Assembly: GCA_025766275.1 (NCBI GenBank)
Contig: JAFKAC010000028.1
Location: 62,001 to 126,000, forward strand
Reading direction: 5' to 3'
DNA length: 64,000 nucleotides
DNA from: Lactarius indigo
Taxonomy: Eukaryota; Basidiomycota; Agaricomycetes; Russulales; Russulaceae
This document shows, in pieces, positions 22,851 through 33,412 of this stretch; position 1 is the first letter of the stretch; each line of letters opens with the position of its first letter. Under the pieces are notes generated by a model, which ran no database searches, was not told the origin of the DNA, and saw only the letters and a program-made list of their open reading frames with translations. A program made the translations under genes and the position numbers.

Positions 22851-24045
22851 CATGAGTTGCACACCAACGAACAGGCAGGCAGAAGCATCGAGCATGAAGC
22901 GAATGGCTACACGTGCGTCTCGATTAGCGAAGGCACAACAGTCCTTGAAGAGAGAGACATACCCTCCCAGCTGTCAATTAGCTCGCGTGCAAAATACTGC
23001 GCTTCGTCGACACCGAGAACTAACCCGACCCGATTGGCGCCCATCTTCAGAACAAATCACAACGATTTTCACGTTGCAAGTCCCCGTACGTACCAATGCC
23101 AGCGGGAGCACCTTCCTCGCCACGATCTCCGGTAGGATGAACAACCCCAAGCCAGCAACCTAAGGCTCAGGCCATGCCAGAGCGTGACACAAATGTGAAG
23201 ATGAGGATACTTGTGGTGGCAACTGAAGCCGGGTGGGATGCAGAGGTATCCCACGGTCCAGAGGTTGTACGAGTGGTGCCATGCACTCCAAAAATTGAGA
23301 GCCAAGTAGTTATTCAACACGCAGCGTACCACGCTCTCGGGAAGGTCCAGCCTGTCTACAACTGCCCACAGACAGAAGCAACGTCTGAGAGCAACAGCTT
23401 ACGTCCGGAGTCATTGGCGCCTGTCGGTGGTCACGTGTATTATACCTTGAACTAGACGAAGTTGAGACTCCAAAAGTCGACCATAGACAGCTGGGCGGGA
23501 GTCATGCCGCCCAACACGCGTGCGCGTCCTCGATTGCAGCGACCCACATGGGGTGTATTAGCGCTTCTGTTGTGAGCACTGCAGTCAGGAACCGGACTGC
23601 GTATCGAGCCGTCGCCCATGGGCCATGACGTCATCTCTTTTGGGTGCGAGAGCTAAATCGCAAATGCCTGTAGAAGGGCTAAAGAATGGAGGTGGCTGCG
23701 CCTACCTGCTACACCAATCTTTGGAGGTAAGTATCGGCCCCACGATATCAAGCGGCACGTAGAGCGCGTACACGAGATAGTTCTTGAAGGTGTACGAGGC
23801 GCGCAGGTGGTACACAGCTGCGCGTTTCTTGTCGGTCAACGCGCCTCCAGGCTGGAACACTCTGTATTAGCCCCCATGACCCTGCGAGAAAGTGAACGAG
23901 CGAGGAGCTGCCATACATCCGCGATTCTGATGTTATGCTTGTACTGGCGTAGTGTCCAACTTGGACGGTTCTGCGGGAACACAATGCCCCAAATCGTCAG
24001 CCAACTTACGGGGGAGGCAAATACAGCCAAGGCGTCCCCTAGTTG
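22851..24045 (-). pseudogene. GUP1: GUP1-like MBOAT acyltransferase, best-preserved copy
   Basis: GUP1 proteins are multi-pass ER membrane O-acyltransferases linked in yeast to GPI-anchor remodelling and glycerol uptake. On the - strand, pieces appear in family order: SYTFKNYLVYALYVPLDIVG (about 23690-23760), YAVRFLTAVLTTEALIH and GGMTPAQLSMVDFW (about 23460-23600), then PESVVRCVLNNYLALNFWSA and WHHSYNLW, with the conserved His of this family (about 23235-23350), then LWHGLSLRLLAWG and FILPEI (about 23100-23200). Stops and frameshifts separate the pieces (for example a TGA between the DAHA and MTPAQ segments), so it is a pseudogene, possibly with introns. Upstream VSWLTIWGIVFPQ (about 23930-24020) may be part of it; the true 5' end is not identifiable. 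Confidence 0.75.
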
Positions 24046-24368
24046 ACAAAGGTACTAGCAGCCTTCTATCAGACAGAAGTGCTGAGAGGCAAAGAATGGC
24101 AGAGAGGAGAGGAAGGGAGATGAGCAAACAGCCCAAAGGGATGGCAGACAGCCCAGCTCAAAAGATAGAGGGAAAGCCGCAAACAGCAGGTACAATTCCA
24201 CAAGATCTCAAGCTAGAGAATAGGGGATACAAGCTACCCTACTTATACTCTAGTCATCATAAGGTTCAAACTCAGAAACCCTAATACAACGATCCTAAGG
24301 TGAGTAATTGTACAGTAAGAGTGTCATCGGGAATGTGTAATCATCAGTCAGCATACAGTCAGTCAACC
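24046..24368. other. Unassigned sequence before the gypsy element
   Basis: Purine-rich stretch (24090-24190), then AT-rich sequence up to the 5' LTR. It does not match the opposite-strand LTR remnant found beyond the 3' LTR, nor the NLR flanks. No gene, terminal repeat or structural RNA recognised. Confidence 0.3.
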
Positions 24369-24822
24369 TGTTACGATCGCACGCTTTGGACCCTTACTGT
24401 ACCGGTTGTGACTACGGCGGTAAGGTAGATTAGTCACGGACTCGGCATTTACGATAGGAGTTAGGCGTTGAGGGGTGACTCGATCCTAGTACAGGTAGTA
24501 GTAGTATTAGGATTGCGGTACTTACGCGATACGTTGGACGCTACGATACGGTGACTCATAGCAGCGCTTGAAAGCCTGCTCTTCTTGTATTTAAGACAGC
24601 CACGGAAGACCAAGACACGCCATCTTGGTCTTCTTCAATCGTCACTACTTGTCTTCTCCGGTCTCTTCTTCGTGACTCCGATCAGGGGAGTGCTACCAAG
24701 AATCCTAGTGTCTGCGCACATCTAGAACCTGCCTTCGAGCCATACGCCATCGGGCGTGACCAGCTAAGTCGTAAAGTCGCCTTATCGAGCTCAAGTCGAG
24801 CTGATGTCGTGACGGCGTTACA
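24369..24822 (+). repeat. 5' LTR of gypsy element
   Basis: Begins TGTTACG and ends GGCGTTACA. It contains a TATA-like TATTTAA at 24588-24594 and a hairpin with AAGACCAAGA/TCTTGGTCTT arms (24606-24632). Five mismatches to the 3' LTR indicate a fairly recent insertion. Confidence 0.93.
24588..24632 (+). promoter_or_regulatory. LTR core promoter and likely transcription start
   Basis: TATTTAA at 24588-24594 lies 34 nt before ATCTTGGTCTT (24622-24632). That 11-mer is the exact complement of the sequence just inside the 5' LTR, so the transcript very probably starts at about 24622 (see primer site). Confidence 0.6.
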
Positions 24823-24824
24823 TT

Positions 24825-24835
24825 AAGACCAAGAT
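24825..24835 (+). other. Self-priming primer binding site
   Basis: AAGACCAAGAT, two bases after the 5' LTR. It pairs 11/11 with ATCTTGGTCTT at 24622-24632 in the LTR. In Tf1-type elements the first 11 nt of the mRNA fold back on the primer site and prime reverse transcription after cleavage. The layout here is the same. I see no tRNA 3'-end complement (such as TGG...) at this site. Confidence 0.7.
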
Positions 24836-24842
24836 ATTCACT

Positions 24843-26834
24843 GTGGCGACTGTCAATACCAGGGACCAGTGGACGAACTTCTGTCCTTATCATCTAGACC
24901 GAAGAGGAGACCGTAACGTACCAACCCGATTTCTAGGAGCAGCCAGGTGGAGAGACCAGGGAGACGAAACCGGATACTTTGTAGAGTTCAACGGACCTAC
25001 AAGGTTTAGACCTGTTGAGTTTAATTTCGACCACCTGTGCTGGGTGGAAATTACGTGGAACCCCATAGACCACCGCTGGGACGTCGTTAGACCAGCAGGA
25101 AGACAATACCAGTGCGACATCGACGCACACGAACTCAACTCACGAGCCGACTGGGGGCCCATTGACGGCCAACTGCGAGAACACTCCACGGGAGAAGCAG
25201 TGAGCGAAGAAACTGAAGAGGAAGGGCAAAGCGAAGAAGATCGACCCGCGAGCGTCGGACCTATTGAACAGTACACCATCCAACGAGCTGAGTCTCTACA
25301 TATTTCAGACCAGCCAGAAGTCATTCACGTACGATCGCCAGCAGCAGAAATGGCAACCACCACTATGACGGCCGAAGAAATTATGACCGTCAGAGAACAG
25401 GCGGCGCGAGAAGCGGCCGAAGCAATTAGACAAGAATCACAGCAAAACCTCATGCCCATTAACCCTGAAACTGGGCACCGCATGACCGCAGACGACGCAG
25501 CAATCTTTCGGGCCATTGGACCCGATCAAGGAGATCCCCCATCAGGAGATGGAGGAAGACGAGGAATACCGCTAGACCCTCCGCCAGGATGGGGGGGACC
25601 ACCCGGGGACGATTTTCCTCGGCGCCCGGGAAGAGGAGGAAACCCACCTGACCTCCCAAATAACCCGCCAGAAGGAGGCCCCCCGGGAGGAGGCGGAGGA
25701 GGCGGCGATGGAGGAGCAGGAGGAGGAGGACACGGACATGAGAAACTAACCGGTGAACCTCCCACCATCTTTGACGGAGATCGTACTAAAGTGGACTCAT
25801 TCCTCACGCAATGGCACGTATACTGGGGGATGAATCTCGACACCTCTGTTATGCGCAACGACTATCGACGAAGCCTCCTATTCCTGTCCTATATAAAGGG
25901 GGTATCGGTCAGCGAATGGGTGCTTTCGTACCTCAAATGGCTCAATCGACAAATACAACGCGGAATAGATCAGCATACAAGGGACCTGTGGAACGCAGTA
26001 GCAGAGGGTTTCAACCAAAGGTTCATTAATACCCTCGAACGAGAACAGGCTCAAGCGCTTCTAAGAAAGGGACTCAAAATGATCGACGGAGATATCGACA
26101 AATATGTCAATGAGTTCGAAGAAGCCGCCAGGAAAGCCGGATACCGTCTTAATGACCCCCAAACCATCGACCTGTTCACCAAGGGGTTACCCAAGAAGCT
26201 GTATGAAAAGACGTACGATCTAGACGAACCAGAAACATTCGACGAATGGAAGCAGGCAACACTTCGCCGACAACGAAATTACATCCATATCCGAGCCCGA
26301 GTAGACGAATACAAAGACACCAAACCAAAGAAGACGGGCAATGCCGGGTGGACCGTACCCCAGAACCTCGCAAATCCTTGGGCGATGGACACCTCTGCGG
26401 ATCGAACAAAAGCAAGGCTGGCAGGGTCAGAAGAAATCGACTACGGTAAACCACCCTATACAGGCCTACCCCCCTTTCCGCCACGAGGAGGACCCGGAGC
26501 AAGGGGACGAGGACGAGGGGGATCGCGACGAGACTTAAGGACGGTGTTGTGTTATAACTGCAATGCCCCTGGCCATCTCTCACGAAATTGTCCCCATCCC
26601 AGACAACCTCGACAGTGGCAGCCGCAAAACGCCGGACCTTCCACGGTCCGAGCAACGGAGACGGACTACTATACGCAAGAGACAGCACCAGCTCAAATAC
26701 AAGCTGTTTCGACTAACAAAACGGCCGAAGAACGGGCCAAGGAATGGCTCACGGGAGTCGCGAACGCGCCTGACGAAGTAAAAGACCTGATATTGCAGGA
26801 CTTGTGGGGAAAGGAGGGTTTTCGGAGCGCCTAA
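24843..26834 (+). CDS. Gag polyprotein of gypsy element
   Basis: Open frame of about 663 codons. Central Gly/Pro-rich stretch (about residues 230-300), then a retrotransposon gag domain (about 300-470), and a CCHC zinc knuckle CYNCNAPGHLSRNC at 26550-26591 that would bind the genomic RNA. The frame opens 21 nt after the LTR, and its first in-frame ATG is only at 25350, codon 170. Either translation starts at a non-AUG codon (GTG at 24843 is the listed start) or a spliced or upstream start exists. It ends TAA at 26832-26834, overlapping pol in the -1 frame. Confidence 0.85.
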   Translation: MATVNTRDQWTNFCPYHLDRRGDRNVPTRFLGAARWRDQGDETGYFVEFNGPTRFRPVEFNFDHLCWVEITWNPIDHRWDVVRPAGRQYQCDIDAHELNSRADWGPIDGQLREHSTGEAVSEETEEEGQSEEDRPASVGPIEQYTIQRAESLHISDQPEVIHVRSPAAEMATTTMTAEEIMTVREQAAREAAEAIRQESQQNLMPINPETGHRMTADDAAIFRAIGPDQGDPPSGDGGRRGIPLDPPPGWGGPPGDDFPRRPGRGGNPPDLPNNPPEGGPPGGGGGGGDGGAGGGGHGHEKLTGEPPTIFDGDRTKVDSFLTQWHVYWGMNLDTSVMRNDYRRSLLFLSYIKGVSVSEWVLSYLKWLNRQIQRGIDQHTRDLWNAVAEGFNQRFINTLEREQAQALLRKGLKMIDGDIDKYVNEFEEAARKAGYRLNDPQTIDLFTKGLPKKLYEKTYDLDEPETFDEWKQATLRRQRNYIHIRARVDEYKDTKPKKTGNAGWTVPQNLANPWAMDTSADRTKARLAGSEEIDYGKPPYTGLPPFPPRGGPGARGRGRGGSRRDLRTVLCYNCNAPGHLSRNCPHPRQPRQWQPQNAGPSTVRATETDYYTQETAPAQIQAVSTNKTAEERAKEWLTGVANAPDEVKDLILQDLWGKEGFRSA

Positions 26835-29800
26835 ACCCATCGGCCTGGGTGAGGGCTTTAAATTGTAATTCTGTAATCATGACGCGCTTTCGTTCTCTTC
26901 GAATCCCAGTCTCGATTCGCACGAATTACCGAATGGCCGACATAAAAGCACTGGTCGACTCAGGGGCGACCGATAACTTTATACATCCAACCTTCGTCAA
27001 GAGGTTAGGCATCGGAATCCAACCCCTGTCCAAACCGCGAAAAATCTGGAATATAGATAACACGGAAAATAAAGCTGGGTCCATCACTCACTTCACTGAC
27101 CTAGACGTATACGCCAAAGGGTATCACAGAACTATGCGCTTCCTCATCACCGACCTCAGGAGCGAAGAAGTTGTCTTAGGTTACCCTTGGCTGGCAACTT
27201 ATGAGCCAACTATCAACTGGCGAGACGCTGTGATACATGAAGAAATCATGCCGGTCGTGATCAGCACACAGGACAGTCCAAATCGTCACACTGTTATTGC
27301 AGCTGCGCTCACTAACGACGAAAAGGAGGCGATTGTCTTCGATATGGACGAAGAAGATACATACTTGCGGGCAACCACGTCCACAGAGCTGGCCATCCAG
27401 GCAAAGACAGAAGAAAAACCCGTAGAACTGCTGGCGGTATACACAGCCTTCGAAAAGCTCTTCAGCGAAGAAGCATCTCAACGATTCCCCCTGGCAAGGC
27501 CCTGGGACCACGCGATCGATTTCAAACCCGGTACCCCCTCTGCGATAGACTGCAAAATATACCCGTTAACACAAGAAGAGGAGGGGAAGCTTAAGGAGTT
27601 CCTGGACGAAAAACTCAAGCAGGGATATCTGCGACCATCCATTTCCCCGTACGCTTCATCATTTTTCTTTGTCAAAAAGAAGGACGGAAAACTACGCCCC
27701 GTACAGGACTATCGAGTCATCAATTCACATACCATACGCAACCAATACCCACTCCCCCTGATCCAGGACCTTATCTACGACCTTAGTAACGCCCATATTT
27801 ATACCAAACTCGATATCTGCTGGGGGTATAACAACGTCCGCATACGCGACGGCGACCAAGAGAAGGCGGCCTTCAAAACCAAATTCGGTCTCTTCGAACC
27901 TACGGTCATGTTCTTCGGCCTCACCAATTCGCCGGCCACCTTCCAAACGATGATGAACCACATCTACCGCGACACCATTGCGAAACACGAACTGCGTGGG
28001 ACAGTTATCCGAGTCTATATGGACGATATAGGGATCGCCACGTGGGAAGGCTTCACTTCGGCTGACCATATTGCTGCTGTGACTGACGTTCTCCGCGTCG
28101 CCCAGGACCATGATCTCTATTTCAAGCTCGAGAAATGCCTGTTTCACCAACCGTGGATGGATTACCTGGGGGTAATCCTTGAAAAGGGGGTAACGCGCAT
28201 GGACCCGGTAAAAGTTCGCGGCATCAAGGACTGGCCAACCCCGACTAAGGTCAGGGACGTATGATCCTTTTTGGGCTTTTGCAACTTTTACCACCTTTTC
28301 ATCCACGGTTTCGCAACCCACGCACGACCATTAAACCGACTCACCCGGAAAGACGCAGAATGGAAATGGACAGAAGACGAAGATCGCGCGTTCAAAACCC
28401 TCAAACGCCTCGTTACGGAAGAACCCGTGTTGGCACATCCCAGCTTACAGGATCAATTCGAGTTAGAGGTCGACGCATCTGGATTCGCAGTAGGTGCCGT
28501 ACTTCTACAAAAGAAAAATGACGGTCGCAAGCACCCGATAGGATATTACTCGGCCACGCTAAACGAAGCAGAACGCAATTACGACATCTACGACTTGGAG
28601 CTTCTAGCCATCGTCAAAGCCCTTCGACACTGGAGACCCCTACTTGCAGGATCCCCACACAAAATTAAAATATTCTCCGACCATCTTAACCTCCAATACT
28701 GGAAGACCCCACAAAAGATTAGTCGGAGGGTCGCTAGGGAAGTATTAGAACTGATGGAATATGACTTCGAGATCCACCACATCAAAGGGAAGAACAACGG
28801 CAGAGCAGACGCCTTATCCAGGCGACCAGACTATGACCAAGGGGAAGGGGACAACCAAGGTGTAGTGGTCCTACCCCCCGAAGTATTCATACGAGCTGCT
28901 AATACCGCGCGTGCCCTGGAAATACATCCAATGTTGCAAATACCGAGGCGGCGACAGGACCCAAAAATCATCCAGGGATGGGTCGACGCCCATCAGCTGA
29001 AGAAGATCGAAGGAGAATGGTACAAGGATGGGCGACTGGTAATCACGGGGCCCACGTCCGCGTACAGGACAATAATACACAACCATCACGACCCCCCTAT
29101 CCACGGACATCCGGGCATCAGTAGGACTCAACGAATAGTGGAGCGACACTACTGGTGGCCACGTATCCGCCGAGACGTGTACGAATACGTTACGGGGTGT
29201 GCTGACTGCCAGCGAAACAAAGTCAACACAAGACCAACGCGTGCACCACTGCATCCTATTACTGCAGTAGCGGATGCCCCCCCCTTTTACACCATCGCAC
29301 TGGACTTCATTACTAAATTACCAGCGTCCCAGTCCTATGATAGCATTCTCACCATTACCGATCACGACTGCAGCAAGGCCTCTATATTCATCCCGTGTAA
29401 CGAAGAAATTACGGCAGAAGAAACCGCTATTCTGTACGTCGCTCACGTGTTCAAGCGGTTCGGATTACCGCGCAAAGTTATCAGTGATCGCGACCCCCGG
29501 TTCACGTCCAAATTTACCAGAGAAGTATGCCGAATCCTAGGCATCAAGCAGAATATTTCCACAGCGTATCATCCACGGACCGATGGACAGTCAGAACGGA
29601 CCAATCAATGGCTAGAACAATATCTGCGATTCTGGGCTAACGAGCGTCAAGATAACTGGGCGGCGTATCTTCCCATAGCAGAATTCGCTCATAATAACTG
29701 GCCCCATGAGCATACGAAACAATCGCCGTTCATGCTACTTATGGGCTATGATCCGATAGCCGATTGGACGGATAAGCCATCCCCTATTCCAAACGTTATC

Positions 29801-31555
29801 ACCCGACTCACACAGCTTAAGGAAGCACGACAGCTGGCCCAAACCCTCATCAAGAGGGCCCAGGATGGCTGGGTGAAACACCGAGATACCCCGAAATATC
29901 AAATAGGCGACCAAGTGTGGTTAGAAGGGAAACACTTGCGAACCAATCAACCCACAGCAAAACTCGCGGCGCGACGCCACGGCCCTTTCAAAGTAGTCCA
30001 GGTGATGTCCCCATACAATTACCGCCTTGAACTTCCCACGCAGTGGAGCATCCACCCAGTGTTTCATATAGATCTTCTCACGCCGTACAAAAGCATGACC
30101 ATGCATGGTGAAAATTTCCCTCGGCCGCCACCGGATCTTGTGGAAGGAGAAGAAGAATACGAAGTCGAGGCCGTTCTGGACTCACAGCATTTCGGCCGCC
30201 GCAAGAAACTTCAGTATCTCATCAAATGGAAGGGGTACCCCGACTCGGAAAATCAGTGGGTCGATAAGGATGACGTCTTTGCTCCGGAGGCAATAGAGGA
30301 ATACCAAGCGGGCCGAACAGCCGTACGAAGACTTAAAAATGAGACCGAGGAGCGTCAGGGAGAGTATCACTCCTACATCCGATCCTCTCAGACCTCTATG
30401 CCCACTTCTCCCCTTAGACATGTCACCACGGCGATCCTCCTCGACCAAGTCGCACAAGATGCTGCCAACCTCATCGAAGACGACCAAGAAACCGTGGTTC
30501 AACCGGTCCAGCTCACTCCGTACACACCTGCAAACGTGCGAACGGGGCATATCACCGCTCAAGAGTGGGCTGCTGTCCTACAGAGGTTCCCCGACCCGAC
30601 TCACCAGCCCGACGACGAGCAGCAGCATGCCGTCCCTCACATCTTCCGAGACGACAACGGCAATCGCGAACCCATTGCTGTTATCCCCCCAGGAGACGAC
30701 CTCATCGGCACGAGGGGAATTCTCCCTGCCGATCGTCCCCTCGAGGACCCAACAGGAGTTAGAAGCAGCGGAGGATTGGCGGAGGATGGCGAAGGAGTGG
30801 GCCAACGAACAGTTGCGCTTAGCGCAGCAGAGGTTGAGCGAGTTGCGGCAGCGCAGGCAGCGCTCCCTCACGACGAGGCTCACACTGACGACGAGGATTA
30901 CTACCCGGTCAGACACCCCCTCCTTCGAACGCACAGCCACCCTACTAATCCCCGAATCACCCCTTGGCTCGTGCACACCGACGGAACCGCCATGTCTCGA
31001 GGACGTGTGCGACTGCCCGGCGTCGCACTTCACACCCCCATTACGCCCGACGAAGACCCCGCGCAGGTCCTTGCGCCTGAAGGGTTCAGGGCGAATAGAC
31101 AGCCCCATTACATTCATTTCCCCATCACCGGGCCAGACGGCGTAGAGAGGAACGCTAGCCACATTCAGATTGTCGGAGGTGCGAATCCGTTTGTGTTGGG
31201 ACTCATCCCCGGCTCTCCCCATCTCTACAGCAAGCCCCTCTACACCTTCCCGATGCTATCGGCTGCGGGACGCGCCTTCATCACCCACGAGGACTTAGTC
31301 ATCCTCGCCGTGGACAAGATCACGGACCGCGCACTGAACCGCATCGGAGATGAGTCTCTGACTGCGGAGGTGACCCGTTACCGTGCAGCCGCATACGAAG
31401 AGGAGCAGCTCGCGGCCCGTATCCGCCAACTTCAGGCCATGCGGTTGTCGGCAAGGGACGATAAGAGGGACTGTATCTATCGACTGGAGAGGGCTAACGT
31501 GTTTGAGAGGATTAGCGACGAACAGTCCACGTGGACGGCACGGGATTTCCGGTGA
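26804..31555 (+). pseudogene. Pol polyprotein of gypsy element, one in-frame stop
   Basis: Order of domains: aspartic protease (ALVDSGATDNFIHP, about 26950), reverse transcriptase (VQDYRVIN, active-site YMDDIGIAT at about 28018), RNase H (VDASGFAVGAVLL to FSDHLNLQYW, about 28470-28700), integrase HHCC finger (ending CADCQRNK) and DDE core (ALDFITK, ISDRDPRF, HPRTDGQSERTN, about 29090-29640), chromodomain (EVEAVLDSQHFG...LIKWKGYPDSENQWV, about 30158-30310), and a roughly 400-residue tail without a known domain. A TGA at 28262-28264 interrupts TPTKVRDV-SFLGFCNFY, where the family usually has Arg (CGA to TGA). The frame on both sides is the same, so a single substitution explains the break. Confidence 0.9.
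26807..26813 (+). promoter_or_regulatory. Probable -1 ribosomal frameshift site (gag/pol)
   Basis: G GGA AAG in the gag frame fits the X XXY YYZ slippery pattern. It lies 18 nt before the gag stop codon and within the gag/pol overlap; pol is in the -1 frame. A downstream structure was not computed. Confidence 0.55.
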
Positions 31556-31573
31556 GTCTGGGGTCTCACGCTG

Positions 31574-31582
31574 AAAAGGGGG
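31574..31582 (+). other. Polypurine tract
   Basis: AAAAGGGGG immediately before the 3' LTR (31586), followed by TGA. It is the expected plus-strand primer. The same sequence appears in reverse at about 63310 next to the LTR of the second element. Confidence 0.75.
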
Positions 31583-31585
31583 TGA

Positions 31586-32039
31586 TGTTACGGTCGCACG
31601 CTTTGGACCCTTACTGTACCGGTTGTGACTACGGCGGTAAGGTAGATTAGTCACGGACTCGGCATTTACGATAGGAGTTAGGCGTTGAGGGGTGACTCGA
31701 TCCTAGTACAGGTAGTAGTAGTATTAGGATTGCGGTACTTACGCGATACGTTGGACGCTACGATACGGTGACTCATAGCAGCGCTTGAAAGCCTGCTCTT
31801 CTTGTATTTAAGACAGCCACGGAAGACCAAGACACGCCATCTTGGTCTTCTTCAATCGTCACTACTTGTCTTCTCCGATCTCTTCTTCGTGACTCCGATC
31901 AGGGGAGTGCTACCAAGAATCCTAGTGTCTGCGCACATCTAGAACCTGCCTTCGAGCCATACGCCATCGGGCGTGACCAGCTAAGTCGTAAAGTCGCCTT
32001 ATTGAGCTCAAGTCGAGCTAACGTCGTGACGGCGTTACA
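31586..32039 (+). repeat. 3' LTR of gypsy element
   Basis: 454 bp, same length as the 5' LTR. The differences seen are at the 8th base, one in the CTTCTCCG(G/A)TCTC region and three near the 3' end. Confidence 0.93.
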
Positions 32040-32410
32040 TTGGATGACTCTCTGAGACAAAGGTGAAGAGAAGGGAAAGACAAGTGACGATTCAAGAAGA
32101 CCAAGATGGTGTATCTTGGTCTTCACAAGACAACTTAAATACACAAACGAGCAGGCTTAGAAGCGCTGCTATGAGTCACAGTAGATAGCGTCCAATGTAT
32201 CGCGTAAATAACTCGAACCCTAGTACTACTAGTACTAGTATCAGTGGCGTTCGTCCTCAGTCAGCAATCAGTACCGTATCTCCTATCGTGCTACCATATC
32301 ACCGTATGTCGTAGCTAAGTCTGTCACTAATATACCTTACCGCCGTAGTGACAACCGGTACAGTAAGGGTTCTAAATCAAATACAGTGGTACGAGAGTCG
32401 AAACATGACA
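32040..32410 (-). mobile_element. Remnant of an opposite-strand gypsy LTR
   Basis: Reads on the - strand like the LTR at 62794-63306: starts TGTCATGTTTCGACTC at 32410, carries the same TTAAAT.. TATA region and the AAGACCAAGAT/ATCTTGGTCTT hairpin (about 32097-32123). It breaks off at the 3' LTR of the complete element, and the missing end is not found on the other side (before 24369). Older than the neighbouring element, which seems to have landed in or next to it. Confidence 0.7.
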
Positions 32411-32796
32411 GCTTCCTTCCTCGGAACCCTTGGTGACTAACTATAGACTCTCAGGCATATAGGGACAATGTCTGCTGATATTGATGGGGTCCTCATGTTC
32501 TACATCCCCTCCGTGCTCAACGACTGGATGTCCATACGAGCAAGGCATAATTTTTAAATTATTATATTGAACAACGCTCCCTACACTAACAACCAAAATG
32601 AAAGACGGCTCACAGTTCCGATATTACGCCTTTGCGATGTTATGCACCACGATTTCCCTTTCCAATGCTCAGTTCTCTTGTCTTCATTTGTCGTGGGTAC
32701 AATTGTCTGGCCGAGGCTGAAGGATACCGAAGGCCAGCTGAACGCGTCTCGGGATTACATAATTCCGAGGTTCCGTGTTGCTAGATGCCTTCACTC
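32411..32796 (+). other. Unassigned sequence and tail of an NLR 3' flank
   Basis: Mostly unrecognised. From about 32715 it matches the end of the NLR 3' flank (GGATACCGAAG.., CGGGATTACATAATTCC..) seen before the other uL30m copies, so the transposon pile at 24-33 kb sits inside an NLR-uL30m unit. No gene seen. Confidence 0.35.
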
Positions 32797-33388
32797 TGTT
32801 GATAAGTGACCCTTGCGCACTTAGCGGCTCGTACGGACCAGACTTGCAGCATGGACTGCTTTAGATTAGATTAAATGGACATGTAGATTACTTGCTTCTG
32901 ATCTGTACAATCTAGCGCTTATCATTGCGTCATGTATGACATCATGTAGAACACTCCGGACACTTTATTGTACTCTGTCCTTTGTTCTCCTTTAGTTCTT
33001 ATCTTTATTATGATGTCACTATGATATCATCCTTGTCTGGACTTTCCTTGTTCTTGCACGCCTTGTTCCCTTTACACATACTTGTTTGTCCTGTTGTAGA
33101 ACAATGCATCCCTTGTATTCTGTGACACTCTGTAGTTGTGTCACCCTCCTGTATAGTATAAGTAGTAGGCTTGTACGCTCCTGGTCCACATCAGTTCCTC
33201 ATTGCTCTGTGTGCCAGGTATGTCTTATCCCTCCAATTGTAATATCAGTTCCTCACTGCTCTGTGTGCCAGACTTTACTTCTGCTTCACCTGCAAGACTT
33301 CCCCCACTGCTGCTTACCAGTTGCTACCTCTATCTCACCACAGTACTTTGTCCCACTGTGAGTATAGGTTCCATCTTGCTGTTCATCA
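32797..33388. mobile_element. Solo LTR with 5-bp target duplication
   Basis: 592 bp starting TGTTGATAAG and ending TGTTCATCA, flanked by CACTC on both sides (32792-32796 and 33389-33393). Removing it rejoins TTCACTC with GTCCACATCAACGA, as in the other uL30m flanks (TTCACTCCTTCACGTCGACGA at copy A). It contains two near-identical copies of CAGTTCCTCA(T/C)TGCTCTGTG around 33190 and 33245. The TGTTGA start suggests a copia-type element. It carries no coding sequence. Confidence 0.75.
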
Positions 33389-33412
33389 CACTCGTCCACA
33401 TCAACGACTCAG

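Larger units (their letters stand above)
24369..32039 (+). mobile_element. Ty3/gypsy chromovirus, nearly complete
   Basis: 7.67 kb element with two 454-bp LTRs (TG...CA ends) that differ at five positions by eye, gag, pol (protease, RT, RNase H, integrase, chromodomain) and a long C-terminal tail. An 11-nt primer site complementary to the predicted mRNA 5' end and an A/G-rich polypurine tract are present. One in-frame stop in pol makes this copy defective. The bases outside the LTRs (CAACC before, TTGGA after) do not form a target duplication. Confidence 0.92.

Noticed and set aside
24046..24368. A possible additional LTR or MITE ending at the gypsy 5' LTR
   Set aside because: No matching terminal repeats or target duplication could be found; left as unassigned.
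30339..31145. 268-codon Ser/Thr/Arg-rich frame within pol
   Set aside because: Out-of-frame shadow of the pol tail, which is conserved in the second gypsy element.
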